Source of the DNA: an uncultured Myxococcales bacterium
GTDB taxonomy: Bacteria > Myxococcota_A > UBA9042 > DTJE01
Length of the DNA stretch: 64,000 bases
NCBI GenBank assembly: GCA_937975765.1
Contig: CALJUR010000077.1
Location: 5,235 to 69,234 of the forward strand
Reading direction: 5' to 3'
The position numbers were made by a program, and so were the translations under genes. The first letter of the stretch is position 1. Every line of letters begins with the position of its first letter. The notes beneath the pieces were generated by a model. The model saw only the letters and a program-made list of their open reading frames with translations. It did no database searches and was not told the DNA's origin. Positions 55,328-63,677 of the stretch are shown here, piece after piece.

Positions 55328-56896
55328 ATGGCCCAGCGAATCGCCTTCGCGACCCTGCCGAACACCCCGCCCATCGGGTGGCATGCCGCCCTGGTGCCGA
55401 TGCTGGCGGAGATCGACCGGTCGAAACCGGGGACGAAGGCGCTGCGGGAGTGGATGCGGCTGCGCAGCCTCTTCGACAAGGAGGGGTTCGAGACGCTGGC
55501 GGCGTTCCTGGACGTGCACCCGGGCGAGCCGGTGACGCTGGGACCGGTCGCGCGGGCGCTGCTGGACGCCGACGACGAGCCCGCGGCGCGCAAGGTGCTG
55601 GGCGATCGGCTGATCCGCGAGAACCTGCTGCTGGCGAAGTACTGCCTGGAGGCGCTGGACGCCGAGAAGGGCGGCCGGCTGCACTCGACGAACGAGCTGT
55701 ACCGGATGGTGACGTCGTACGTGTACCCCGGGGACAAGCCGACGCTGAACGCCTTCAAGGCGTGGGTGGACTGGGCGGTCTCGGCGGGGCTGTTGAAGAT
55801 GGTGGGGATCCGGTGGGCGCTGGGGGACGCCGGGAGGGAGGTCCTGCCGCGCCTGCGGGCCATCGACACCGAGGAGTTCCTGGAGGACGAGCGGGGGGTG
55901 GCGGGAGAAGGCGGGGCCGGAGAGGCGCCGCCGGAGGCCGGGGGAGGGCCTTCGCGGGCCGCCGAGGCCGGGGCCGAGGCCACGGAGGCTCCCGGGGAGG
56001 CGCCTGCGACCGCGGCGTCCGGGCCGGCGGGCGGGGAGGAACCGCAGGCGCCGGCGGACGAGCCCGTTGTCGCGAAGACCGCGCCCGTGCCGCCCCGTCC
56101 GCCCGCCCCTGCCAAGGCGGTACCGGTGTCCGCGCCGTCCCGTCCGGCCGTCCCGGCGACCGGCCTGTCCGGCACCCGGGATGTCCTGAAGGAATGGCAC
56201 GCCCGCTGGCCGCACCGCGCGCCCCCGATGGCGGAAGGCGCGTCGCTGGCCGACGGTCCGGAAGGCTTGTTCGAGGCCGCGGTGCTGGCCCTGTGGATCG
56301 GACGCGGCATGCGGCCCGTCGAGGCGGTGCGGGTGCTGGGCGTGCTGCGCCGGAACGGCCTGCTGGCCGAGGCGGGCCTGGGGACGCTGACGCTGCAGGG
56401 GCTGGCCGGCCTGGCGGGGGACTCCGACCCGGCCGTGGCCGAGGCGCTGGAGGTGGCGGCCTTCCTGCCCCGGCTGCACGCGGCGACCCGGGAACGGACC
56501 CTGCTGCACGCGGCGGGCCCCGGCGAACTGCTGGACCGGCTGCACCAGCGCCTGTACGCGCCGCGCGCCCCGATGGCCGCCTTCGTGCTGGCGCGCCTGC
56601 TGTGGGAGGCCGGGAGACTGCCCGAAGCGCTGGCCGCCGCGGCCTTCGTGCCGACCTGGGAGGCCCGCGAGAACGCCTTCCGGATCGGCTTCCTGGACCG
56701 GCTGCACGCCGCGTCCTTCGCCGACCTGCGGGATGCGTCGCTGGCGCTGGCCGCCGGGTTCGGCCCGCCGGACTTCGAGGGTCCGCTGGCCCGCGTGCAC
56801 GAGGTATACGGCTGCGCGTTCCGGTGCGGCCGTGCCCGCGAATGCCCGCTGGCCTGCCGCGAGCGGGCCGAGGTCACCGCCGGGACCCGCCACTGA
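55328..56896 (+). CDS. Unknown protein coupled to recD2
   Basis: 522 residues, no signal peptide. The N-terminal 190 residues look like two helical domains, the second with a winged-helix pattern (LNAFKAWVDWAVSAGLLKMV, GIRWALGDAGREVLPRL). A disordered Ala/Pro/Glu linker (about 195-285) follows, then an all-helical domain (VLKEWHARWPHRAPPM, ALEVAAFLPRLHAATRERTL). Four cysteines close the protein (CAFRCGRARECPLAC), possibly a metal site. The recD2 start lies only 5 bp after the stop, so the two are probably made together; a role with RecD2 in DNA repair is an inference. Confidence 0.65.
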   Translation: MAQRIAFATLPNTPPIGWHAALVPMLAEIDRSKPGTKALREWMRLRSLFDKEGFETLAAFLDVHPGEPVTLGPVARALLDADDEPAARKVLGDRLIRENLLLAKYCLEALDAEKGGRLHSTNELYRMVTSYVYPGDKPTLNAFKAWVDWAVSAGLLKMVGIRWALGDAGREVLPRLRAIDTEEFLEDERGVAGEGGAGEAPPEAGGGPSRAAEAGAEATEAPGEAPATAASGPAGGEEPQAPADEPVVAKTAPVPPRPPAPAKAVPVSAPSRPAVPATGLSGTRDVLKEWHARWPHRAPPMAEGASLADGPEGLFEAAVLALWIGRGMRPVEAVRVLGVLRRNGLLAEAGLGTLTLQGLAGLAGDSDPAVAEALEVAAFLPRLHAATRERTLLHAAGPGELLDRLHQRLYAPRAPMAAFVLARLLWEAGRLPEALAAAAFVPTWEARENAFRIGFLDRLHAASFADLRDASLALAAGFGPPDFEGPLARVHEVYGCAFRCGRARECPLACRERAEVTAGTRH

Positions 56897-56901
56897 GGGA
56901 C

Positions 56902-59022
56902 ATGGCCGAATCCACCCGAACCGGGCGCGTCGTCAAGGTCCTGTACGCGGACGACGCGAAGCCCTTCGTCCTCTTCGAGTTGGCCGACGACGACGGGCCG
57001 GTCGTCGTCGCGGCGCAGGCCGCGGGCGTGGCCCCGGGCCAGCAGGTGCGCGTCACCGGCGACTTCCGCGACCACCCGAAATACGGCCGCCGGTTCCGCG
57101 CGACCAGCCTGCTGGCCATGGCGCCCGAGAAGCGGGAGGGGCTGCTGGCGTGGCTGGGGTCGGGCCGGGTGCCGGGCGTCGGGCCGAAACTGGCGGCGCG
57201 GATCCTGGAACACTTCGGCGCGGACACCCGCCAGGCGCTGGAGACGGGGGCCGAACGGCTGGCCGCGTGCCCGGGCATCGGGGAGCGGAAGGCGGCGGCG
57301 ATCGCCCGGGCGTGGCAGGGCGAGCGGCTGGCCCGCGAGACCTTCGTGCTGCTGTGCGACCTGGGGCTGACGCCGTCGCAGGCGTCGCGGGCCGCCCGCG
57401 TGTTCGGCGAGGAGGCCCCGGCCCGCGTGAAGGCCGACCCCTACGACCTGGCCCGGGTGGTGCCCGGCATCGGCTTCCGGACGGCCGACGCGATCGCGAT
57501 GCGGATGGGCGTCGAGCCGGGGTCCCCGCTGCGCCTGCGGGCCGCGGCGCGGTACGTGCTGGAGAGCGCCGCCGAGGCCGGCCACCTGTACCTGCCCGGG
57601 GACGTGCTGGCGCAGGAGGCGGCGCGCGTCACCGACCGGCCGGAAGAGGCCGTGCGGGAGGCGATCCGGATCCTGGTGGCCGGCGGCGAGGCGGTGCAGG
57701 AGGCCGGGCCGGACGGGCCCCTGGTCTTCCAGGCGGGGCTGTGGCGGGCCGAGGTGCAGGCGGCGAGGCGGCTGCGGCTGCTGGCCGCGCAGGACGCGAG
57801 GTCGATCCCGGTGGACGACGTGCGGGTGGGCGACCTGGCGCTGGCGCCGTCCCAGTTGCGCGCGCTGCGGACCGTGGCGTCGGCGCCGGTGGCGGTGCTG
57901 ACCGGCGGGCCGGGCACGGGCAAGACGACCGTGGTGTCGGCGCTGCTGCACGCGGGTCAGCGGGCGGGCCGCAAGGTGGTGCTGGCGGCGCCGACCGGGC
58001 GCGCCGCGATGCGGATGAAGGAGGCGACCGGCCACGACGCGAAGACGCTGCACCGGCTGCTGGAGTACAGCCCCCGCGACGGCCGGTTCCAGCGCAACGA
58101 GGCCCAGCCGCTGGACGCCGACTGGGTCGTCGTGGACGAGTGCTCGATGCTGGACGCGCTGCTGCTGGACAGCCTGCTGCGGGCCGTGGCGCCGGGCACC
58201 CGGCTGACGCTGGTGGGGGACGCGGACCAGTTGCCGCCCGTCGGCCCCGGCGACCCGTTCCGCGCGCTGGCGTCGTCCGGGACCGTGCCGGTGGCGCGCC
58301 TGACCGAGGTCTTCCGGCAGGGCGCCGGGTCCGCGATCGTCGAGGCGGCGCACCGCATCCTTGCGGGCGACGAGCCCGAGACGTCCCGGCCGCGCGGCGA
58401 CGAGCCGGGCGACTTCCACGTGACGATCCGCGAGGACCCCGAGGACATCGCGCGGATGGTCGAGACGCTGGTCGTCGACCGGATTCCGGCCCGCTTCGGG
58501 CTGGACCCGCGGACCGACGTGCAGGTGCTGGCCCCGATGCGCAAGGGCGACTGCGGCACCGACGCGCTGAACCGGCGGCTGCGGGCCCGGCTGAATCCCG
58601 ACGCGGCGGAACGCGCCGGCCTGGCGCCCGGCGACCGCGTCATCCAGAACCGCAACAACTACGACCGCGAGGTCTTCAACGGCGACATCGGGTCGGTCGT
58701 GTCGGCGGGGGCCGACGGCAGCCTGGTGGTGCGGTTCGAGGACCGGGAGGTGCGCTTCGACCCGGAGGAGGCCGACGACCTGTCGCTGGCGCACGCCATC
58801 ACGGTGCACAAGTCCCAGGGCAGCGAGTTCCCCGCGGTGGTCGTGGTGCTGGCGACCCAGCACTGGGTGATGCTGCGCCGGAACCTGCTGTACACGGCGG
58901 TCACGCGCGGGCGGCGGCTGGTGGTCGTCTGCGGCAGTCGGCGGGCGATCCGCGTGGCGCTGGACAACGCGCGCATCGAGCCGCGCAACACGCGGATGGT
59001 CGAAAGGCTGCGAGGCGAGTGA
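56902..59022 (+). CDS. recD2: RecD2-type DNA helicase
   Basis: 706 residues. An OB-like N-terminus, helix-hairpin-helix repeats (VPGVGPKLAARILEHFG, CPGIGERKAAAIARAW, VVPGIGFRTADAIAMRMG), then a superfamily 1 helicase core: motif I LTGGPGTGKTTVVSALLHAG (Walker A around 335-343), motif II VVVDECSMLDALLLD, motif III LTLVGDADQLPPVGPGDPFR, and motif VI LYTAVTRGRRLVVVC. This is the RecD2 (ExoDNase V alpha-like) form found in bacteria lacking RecBC, a 5'-3' helicase for repair. ATG at 56902 with GAGGGA just upstream, 5 bp after the preceding gene. Confidence 0.93.
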   Translation: MAESTRTGRVVKVLYADDAKPFVLFELADDDGPVVVAAQAAGVAPGQQVRVTGDFRDHPKYGRRFRATSLLAMAPEKREGLLAWLGSGRVPGVGPKLAARILEHFGADTRQALETGAERLAACPGIGERKAAAIARAWQGERLARETFVLLCDLGLTPSQASRAARVFGEEAPARVKADPYDLARVVPGIGFRTADAIAMRMGVEPGSPLRLRAAARYVLESAAEAGHLYLPGDVLAQEAARVTDRPEEAVREAIRILVAGGEAVQEAGPDGPLVFQAGLWRAEVQAARRLRLLAAQDARSIPVDDVRVGDLALAPSQLRALRTVASAPVAVLTGGPGTGKTTVVSALLHAGQRAGRKVVLAAPTGRAAMRMKEATGHDAKTLHRLLEYSPRDGRFQRNEAQPLDADWVVVDECSMLDALLLDSLLRAVAPGTRLTLVGDADQLPPVGPGDPFRALASSGTVPVARLTEVFRQGAGSAIVEAAHRILAGDEPETSRPRGDEPGDFHVTIREDPEDIARMVETLVVDRIPARFGLDPRTDVQVLAPMRKGDCGTDALNRRLRARLNPDAAERAGLAPGDRVIQNRNNYDREVFNGDIGSVVSAGADGSLVVRFEDREVRFDPEEADDLSLAHAITVHKSQGSEFPAVVVVLATQHWVMLRRNLLYTAVTRGRRLVVVCGSRRAIRVALDNARIEPRNTRMVERLRGE

Positions 59023-59047
59023 GGGGCCGGAGGCCGGGCGGGACGGT

Positions 59048-60706
59048 CTACTCGCGGGTGAACGCGTAGGGCCCCACGGCGATCCGGAACGGCCCGCCCG
59101 GCACGTCGGTCACGCGCAGCCGTGCGGTCGATCCGGCGGCGACCTCCCGCGTTGGCAGCCCGTCCAGCGCCCGCCAGAACGGGCCGGCAGGGTCCGCGAA
59201 CCACGCGATGGCGCGCACTTCCGGCGCCAGCCGGACCGTCGTGGACGCCGGCCGGTGCGCCTCCTGCCACATCCCCTTCCCGGAATCGCAGCGCACCCGG
59301 TGGTGCCGTCCCTCGCACACCTCGACGCCCGGCTGCGGCACGCCGGTCGAGTCGGGGTCCATCAGCCACAGAACGCGCGTGTCGGGCAGCCGGTACATCA
59401 GGTTGCGGAACGTCACGTCGCCGTCCCGGGTCACGACGACCAGCGACCCGGAGTCGTCGCCCGCGACCTGCCGCAGGCCGTCCGTCACCTGGCGCAGCCG
59501 GGCCTCGTCGTACTGCAGCCGGGGCAGCCCGCAGTCGCTGACCGTCGTCATCCACGCGATCGGCGGCGCCGCGAACAGCGCCAGTTGCCCGGCCGCGACG
59601 GTGGCGGTCACCAGCGGAGGGATGCGGCGCGGCAGGCCCCGTCCGGCGCGCTCCAGCACGGCCGCCGCGATCAGCGCGAAGGCCGGCAGCACGCTCAGCA
59701 GGTGCCCGGGGCGGAACACGAACATCCCCACGAACCACAGGAAGGGCGGGACCAGCCAGGCCAGGTAGACCGCCCAGGCCGGGCCGTCCGGGGAAGGCGA
59801 AGACGCGCCCGGCACGGGGGAAGCCGCCGGTTCGCCCGTCGCCGCGCCGCCCGCCGCCCGTCGCCGCAGCGCCAGCGGCACGAACGCCAGCGCCAGCAGC
59901 CCGCCGACCGACAGCGTCGCCAGCACGTGCCGCCACAGCCCGTCCAGGTTGCGCAGCACCGCGGCCGCCGGCGCGCCCATCAGCGGCGAGTACGCCCGCC
60001 CGAACTGTTCCAGGTACAGCGTCCCGGACGCTTGCCGCAGCGGCCCGACCCCGCCCGACAGCGCCGCCAGGGGCGCCAGCCAAGCCAGCACGCCGGCCGT
60101 GGCCACCCCCCCCGCCAGCAAGGTCCGCGAAGCGACCTCCCGCGCCGGCCGCCCGCGAACGGCCCGCAGCAGGCGCCACGCCGCGTACGGGAACAGGAAC
60201 AAGGGCAGGTTCGGCCGCAGCGCCCCCGACAGCCCGTACGCCAGGAAGAACACCGCCAGGTCGCGCCGCCGCCCGCCCGCGCCGACCCGCAGCCCCAGCC
60301 ACACCACGAACGGCACCAGCGCCGCCTCGGCCGCGTAGGCGTCCCCCGTCACCGCGTGGAAGGCGACCAGCGGGTGCGTCGCCACCAGCAGCGCCGCGAT
60401 GCGCCCCGCGTTCCGGGAGTGCAGCCGCGCGCCGACGAGGTACGTCGTCGCCGTCGCCAGCGCCGCCGCGACCAGGCTGGCCCCGATCGTCGCCGCCTCC
60501 CCCGCCAGCCCGAACAGGTGCAGCAGCGCCGCCAGCCCCACGTGCCCGATGCAGCCCGGGGGGTGCGGCTGGTGCATCGACAGGTCGTACCCGGCAAGCG
60601 CCAGCGCGAACTGGGTGGCGTCCCATCCCGCGATGCGGGCCGGCGCCACGGCGAGGTAGAAGGCCGCGGCCAGCAGGGCGATCAGCAGGGGTTCGAAGCG
60701 CTTCAC
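59048..60706 (-). CDS. GT-C type membrane glycosyltransferase, DUF2723-like
   Basis: 552 residues with about ten membrane helices. The first loop after helix 1 has GWDATQFALALAGYDLSMHQ and then PHPPG, matching the acidic and HPPG motifs of DUF2723-type and related GT-C proteins. The last 180 residues form a soluble domain (DDSGSLVVVTRDGDVTFRNL, VRAIAWFADPAGPFWRALDG). GTG start at 60706; no convincing ribosome site is visible, so the start is uncertain. It is divergent from a second GT-C protein, 78 bp away. Such pairs often serve cell-surface glycan synthesis; substrates are unknown. Confidence 0.75.
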   Translation of the reverse strand: MKRFEPLLIALLAAAFYLAVAPARIAGWDATQFALALAGYDLSMHQPHPPGCIGHVGLAALLHLFGLAGEAATIGASLVAAALATATTYLVGARLHSRNAGRIAALLVATHPLVAFHAVTGDAYAAEAALVPFVVWLGLRVGAGGRRRDLAVFFLAYGLSGALRPNLPLFLFPYAAWRLLRAVRGRPAREVASRTLLAGGVATAGVLAWLAPLAALSGGVGPLRQASGTLYLEQFGRAYSPLMGAPAAAVLRNLDGLWRHVLATLSVGGLLALAFVPLALRRRAAGGAATGEPAASPVPGASSPSPDGPAWAVYLAWLVPPFLWFVGMFVFRPGHLLSVLPAFALIAAAVLERAGRGLPRRIPPLVTATVAAGQLALFAAPPIAWMTTVSDCGLPRLQYDEARLRQVTDGLRQVAGDDSGSLVVVTRDGDVTFRNLMYRLPDTRVLWLMDPDSTGVPQPGVEVCEGRHHRVRCDSGKGMWQEAHRPASTTVRLAPEVRAIAWFADPAGPFWRALDGLPTREVAAGSTARLRVTDVPGGPFRIAVGPYAFTRE

Positions 60707-60784
60707 GGCGGAAGGATAGCAGACGCGGTAGAATCCGGCGTCGCCGCTCGCGGCATCGGAAGGGCACGTCCCCGGAGACGGATC

Positions 60785-62425
60785 GTGGCGAGGCTGCCGC
60801 AGGCCGGGTCCCGCGTGTGGGTGGTGGTGGCGATCCTGCTGGCGGCGGCGCTGGCCTGGTCGCAGCGCTTCGTGCAGGACGACGCCTACATCTCGTTCCG
60901 GTACGCGGCGAACCTGGCGGCGGGCCACGGCCTGGTCTTCAACCCGGGCGAGCGCGTCGAGGGCTACACGAACCTACTCTGGACCTTGCTGGTGAGCATA
61001 CCCATGATGGCGGACGCCGATCCGGTGCTGTGGGCCTACCTCGCGGGCATGGCCTCGTTCCTGTCGACGCTGGCGATCGCGTACCTGCTGGCGGTGCGGG
61101 TGCTGAAGGACCGCGGGGCGGCGCTGCTGGCCCTGGCGTTCCTGGGCACCAACCGGACCTTCCACTCGTACGCGACGGGCGGCCTGGAGACCCCGCTGCA
61201 CGCCCTGCTGGTGGTCGCTTCGCTGTACGTCGGCTGGCGCGCCTTCCCGGAGGACGGCGGCCCGGTGCGTCCCCGCTTCCTGGCGTACGGGTCGGGCCTG
61301 CTGGGGTTCGCGTTCCTGGCGCGACCGGACACCGGGATCCTGGCGGCGGTGTTCGGGATCGCGGCGCTGGTGCTGCTGGGGCGGCGGGAAGCGTCGGCCT
61401 CGCGCCGGGTCGCCGGGGTGGCGGCCGCGGCGCTGCCCGTGGCCGCGATCCTCGCCGGCTGGGTCGCCTGGAAGCTGTCCTTCTACGGCGAGGTCCTGCC
61501 CAACACCTTCTTCGCCAAGGTCTCTTCGGGCGCGAACCTGGCCCGCGGCGCCTACTACGTGTACCTGTTCTTCTTCTCGTACTGGCTGGTGCCGTTCCCG
61601 CTGCTGCTGGCGGCGACCTTCCGGCAGTGGCTGGGGCGCGCGCAGCCGGCCATCACCTTCCTGGTGGCGGCCATCGCGGCCTGGCTGGCCTGGATGGTCT
61701 ACGTCGGCGGCGACTTCATGGAGTTCCGGTTCCTGGTGCCGATCCTGCCGTTCCTGGCCATCGTGCTGGCCTGGCAGGTGACGTCGGTGCGCGTGCGCGA
61801 ACTGCGGTGGGCCCTGGCCGCGCTGGTGCTGGCCGGGTCGGCCCACCACGCCGTCTCGTTCGGGAAGTCCACCTTCGCCAACGAGGTCGCGACGTTCGCG
61901 GAGCTGAAGGAGCAGGTGGACGGGCAGCGCGACGGCTGGGTGCAAGTGGGGCGCGACCTGCGCCGGATGCTGCCGCCGGACGCGCCGGGCGAGCCGGTCC
62001 GGATCGCCACGCTGCCGTCGGGCGCCATTCCGTACTTCTCGGGCCTGCCGACGGTGGACATGCTGGGGCTGGCGGACCCGCAGGTCGCGCGGGAGGGCCG
62101 GCCGCGCCCGTGGGCCAAGCCGGGGCACCAGCGCGTCGCGACGACGGAGTACCTGCTGCAGCGGGGCGTGAACCTGGTCATCGGCCACCCGCTGCTGGTG
62201 CCGCCGGGCCAGCCCCTGCCCGCGGAGTACACCCGCCGGGACCTGCAGCCCGTGTTCTCGGACATGCTGTACGCCTCCGACCCGATCCCGCAGGACGCCG
62301 CCGTGCTGGAGATCCCGTTGTCGGACGGGCGCCGGTTGGTCGCGCTGTACCTGGTGCCAAGCCCGCGCGTGGACCAGGCCATCGCGCTGCACGGCTGGGT
62401 GCGGCACGCGCTGCTCCCCGGGTGA
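60785..62425 (+). CDS. GT-C type membrane protein, arabinofuranosyltransferase-like
   Basis: 546 residues. After the first membrane helix comes VQDDAYISFRYAANLAAGHG, then VFNPGERVEGYTNLLWTLLV, the acidic motif of a GT-C family including mycobacterial AftB-like enzymes. About nine helices follow, then a soluble C-terminal domain with PSGAIPYFSGLPTVDMLGLA. GTG start at 60785, with GGAGA upstream. It should use a polyprenyl-phosphate sugar donor at the outer face of the inner membrane. Donor and acceptor cannot be told. Confidence 0.75.
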   Translation: MARLPQAGSRVWVVVAILLAAALAWSQRFVQDDAYISFRYAANLAAGHGLVFNPGERVEGYTNLLWTLLVSIPMMADADPVLWAYLAGMASFLSTLAIAYLLAVRVLKDRGAALLALAFLGTNRTFHSYATGGLETPLHALLVVASLYVGWRAFPEDGGPVRPRFLAYGSGLLGFAFLARPDTGILAAVFGIAALVLLGRREASASRRVAGVAAAALPVAAILAGWVAWKLSFYGEVLPNTFFAKVSSGANLARGAYYVYLFFFSYWLVPFPLLLAATFRQWLGRAQPAITFLVAAIAAWLAWMVYVGGDFMEFRFLVPILPFLAIVLAWQVTSVRVRELRWALAALVLAGSAHHAVSFGKSTFANEVATFAELKEQVDGQRDGWVQVGRDLRRMLPPDAPGEPVRIATLPSGAIPYFSGLPTVDMLGLADPQVAREGRPRPWAKPGHQRVATTEYLLQRGVNLVIGHPLLVPPGQPLPAEYTRRDLQPVFSDMLYASDPIPQDAAVLEIPLSDGRRLVALYLVPSPRVDQAIALHGWVRHALLPG

Positions 62426-62438
62426 CGCGCGGGCCCGT

Positions 62439-62468
62439 GCTGGCGTGGGACGGGGCCCCCGCCCTACA
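62439..62468 (+). repeat. GC-palindrome repeat, copy 4
   Basis: Same family as 35697 and 35840; the right arm (CCCCCGCCCTACA) is intact and the left arm has a few changes. It faces copy 5 in inverted orientation across 39 bases. Confidence 0.65.
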
Positions 62469-62507
62469 CGGTCCGAACCCGCGACAATCGCTGGAGTTCC
62501 AAGGGAT

Positions 62508-62537
62508 TGCAGGGCGGGGGCCCCGCCCCCCGCCTCC
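62508..62537 (-). repeat. GC-palindrome repeat, copy 5
   Basis: Differs at one of 30 bases from the copy at 26728-26757. It lies 23 bases upstream of the tRNA promoter. Confidence 0.75.
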
Positions 62538-62560
62538 TCCACCTCTCGATCTCACCGCGC

Positions 62561-62589
62561 TTGACAGCCTCGCGGACCTCCCCGATAAT
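62561..62589 (+). promoter_or_regulatory. Promoter of the tRNA cluster
   Basis: TTGACA (62561-62566), a 17-base spacer, GATAAT (62584-62589). This is the closest match to the sigma-70 consensus in the window and lies 63 bases upstream of the first tRNA. Confidence 0.7.
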
Positions 62590-62652
62590 CCGTCCGCTTT
62601 TCGCTCTTTGGACACGAGGTTGGTGGTCGTCGGTTTGGCGGACGTTCTCTGC

Positions 62653-62727
62653 GCGCCTGTAGCTCAGCCAGGACAGAGCAGCGGACTTCTAATCCGCCGG
62701 TCGGAGGTTCGAATCCTCTCAGGCGTA
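62653..62727 (+). tRNA. tRNA-Arg (anticodon TCT)
   Basis: The cloverleaf closes well: acceptor GCGCCTG/CAGGCGT, D-arm GCTC/GAGC, anticodon stem GCGGA/TCCGC with loop CTTCTAA (anticodon TCT), T-arm GGAGG/CCTCT with loop TTCGAAT. CCA is not encoded. Reads AGA and AGG codons. First of three tRNA genes transcribed together. Confidence 0.95.
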
Positions 62728-62743
62728 CCGATCACCCTTCAAT

Positions 62744-62819
62744 GGTGCCTGTAGCTCAGGGGTAGAGCACTGGATTGTGGCTCCAGTGGTCGTGGGTTCA
62801 AATCCCTCCAGGCACCCCA
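62744..62819 (+). tRNA. tRNA-His (anticodon GTG)
   Basis: Acceptor GTGCCTG/CAGGCAC with the extra G at position -1 (62744) facing C73, the identity mark of tRNA-His. D-arm GCTC/GAGC, anticodon stem CTGGA/TCCAG with loop TTGTGGC (anticodon GTG), T-arm GTGGG/CCCTC (one non-canonical end pair). CCA (62817-62819) is encoded. Confidence 0.95.
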
Positions 62820-62875
62820 AGGTTCCCGTCGCCCCCGGCGCCGGCCCACCTCCTCGCTGTCCATCCTTCTTTCCC

Positions 62876-62948
62876 GCGCCCGTGGCTCAATGGATAGAGC
62901 ATCGGACTTCGGATCCGACGGTTGGGGGTTCGAGTCCCTCCGGGCGCG
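62876..62948 (+). tRNA. tRNA-Arg (anticodon TCG)
   Basis: Acceptor GCGCCCG/CGGGCGC, D-arm GCTC/GAGC, anticodon stem TCGGA/TCCGA with loop CTTCGGA (anticodon TCG), T-arm GGGGG/CCCTC, T-loop TTCGAGT. CCA is not encoded. Reads CGN codons, mainly CGA and CGG. The 3' end of such genes is a frequent integration site; unusual sequence follows. Confidence 0.95.
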
Positions 62949-63019
62949 CTCTACGTAAATCCAGCATCCATGCGGTCGAGAGCTTGGTTTCTGGGTCCCT
63001 TTCGAGTGGTCAGGACTGG

Positions 63020-63143
63020 GCACAAATGGTCCCAAATCGGCAGCGGATTTGTAGATCGATTTGTAGAACGGCGCAGGCATCAAACTCCTGAAGTACAAGG
63101 CTTTGCCGATGCACCTTGGGAGCCGTCCTGGGCAGGATTTGTG
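63020..63143. other. Cluster of ATTTG boxes after tRNA-Arg, possible attachment region
   Basis: Five copies of a box near GATTTGTRG lie in about 120 bases: CACAAATGG and CCAAATCGG (inverted), GGATTTGTAGA and CGATTTGTAGA (a tandem pair with a 12-base period, 63046-63067) and GGATTTGTGACC. The region is clearly less GC-rich than the chromosome around it and encodes nothing recognisable. Iterated short boxes beside a tRNA 3' end resemble integrase arm-binding sites; this is inference. Confidence 0.35.
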
Positions 63144-63221
63144 ACCAGCGGCCCAGCCTCCCAATCCCCGCTCGGTGCGGCTACGATGTGCAGTGGCCGC
63201 AGTCGACTGGGAGGCGGTGTG

Positions 63222-63656
63222 ATGGGCGACCTGTTCGACCGGATGTTCGTGGCCCTGGCCTCGACGGCGTTCGGTAAGGTGCTGTCCTGGGTGTGGAACC
63301 GCGGCAGGACCCTGGACGAGCGCTTCTCGCAGCTCCGCAAGGTCTTCGACGACGTCCACCAGGACTGGGAGTCGTTCCGGTTCACCATCGAGGCTCGCAC
63401 CGGCTACGGCGGCCACATGACGCTGGCCAAGGCTGAACGGGTCGTGGCCGCCCTGGACGAGGTGGCGCGCTTCGTCCACCTCCACCCCGAGTTCAAGGAC
63501 TCCGCCAGGACCGCCCTGATGGAGAAGGCTCTGCACCCGTTCAGTCACTACCGCAACGTGGCGAGGAAGAAGGGTGCGTCCAAGGACCCGCTCGCCAGGT
63601 ACCCGCACGCGACGCGCCTCATGGCAGAGTGGTACCCCGAGGCCCAGCAGGGTTGA
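63222..63656 (+). CDS. Hypothetical alpha-helical protein
   Basis: 144 residues, mostly helical (LFDRMFVALASTAFGKVLSW, TLAKAERVVAALDEVARFVH), rich in Arg, Lys, Phe and Trp, with no clear signal peptide; the N-terminal helix is amphipathic and could touch a membrane. ATG at 63222 with GGGAGG 8 bases upstream. No family recognised. It lies between the ATTTG boxes and a convergent small membrane protein gene, and may be cargo of an integrated element. Confidence 0.6.
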   Translation: MGDLFDRMFVALASTAFGKVLSWVWNRGRTLDERFSQLRKVFDDVHQDWESFRFTIEARTGYGGHMTLAKAERVVAALDEVARFVHLHPEFKDSARTALMEKALHPFSHYRNVARKKGASKDPLARYPHATRLMAEWYPEAQQG

Positions 63657-63677
63657 CGACCAGCTGCGCACGGTTTG

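Noticed and set aside
62739..63671. A minus-strand frame containing ARRDSNPQPSDPKSDALS
   Set aside because: This well-known peptide arises from translating tRNA genes; the frame crosses the tRNA-His and tRNA-Arg genes and is not a protein.
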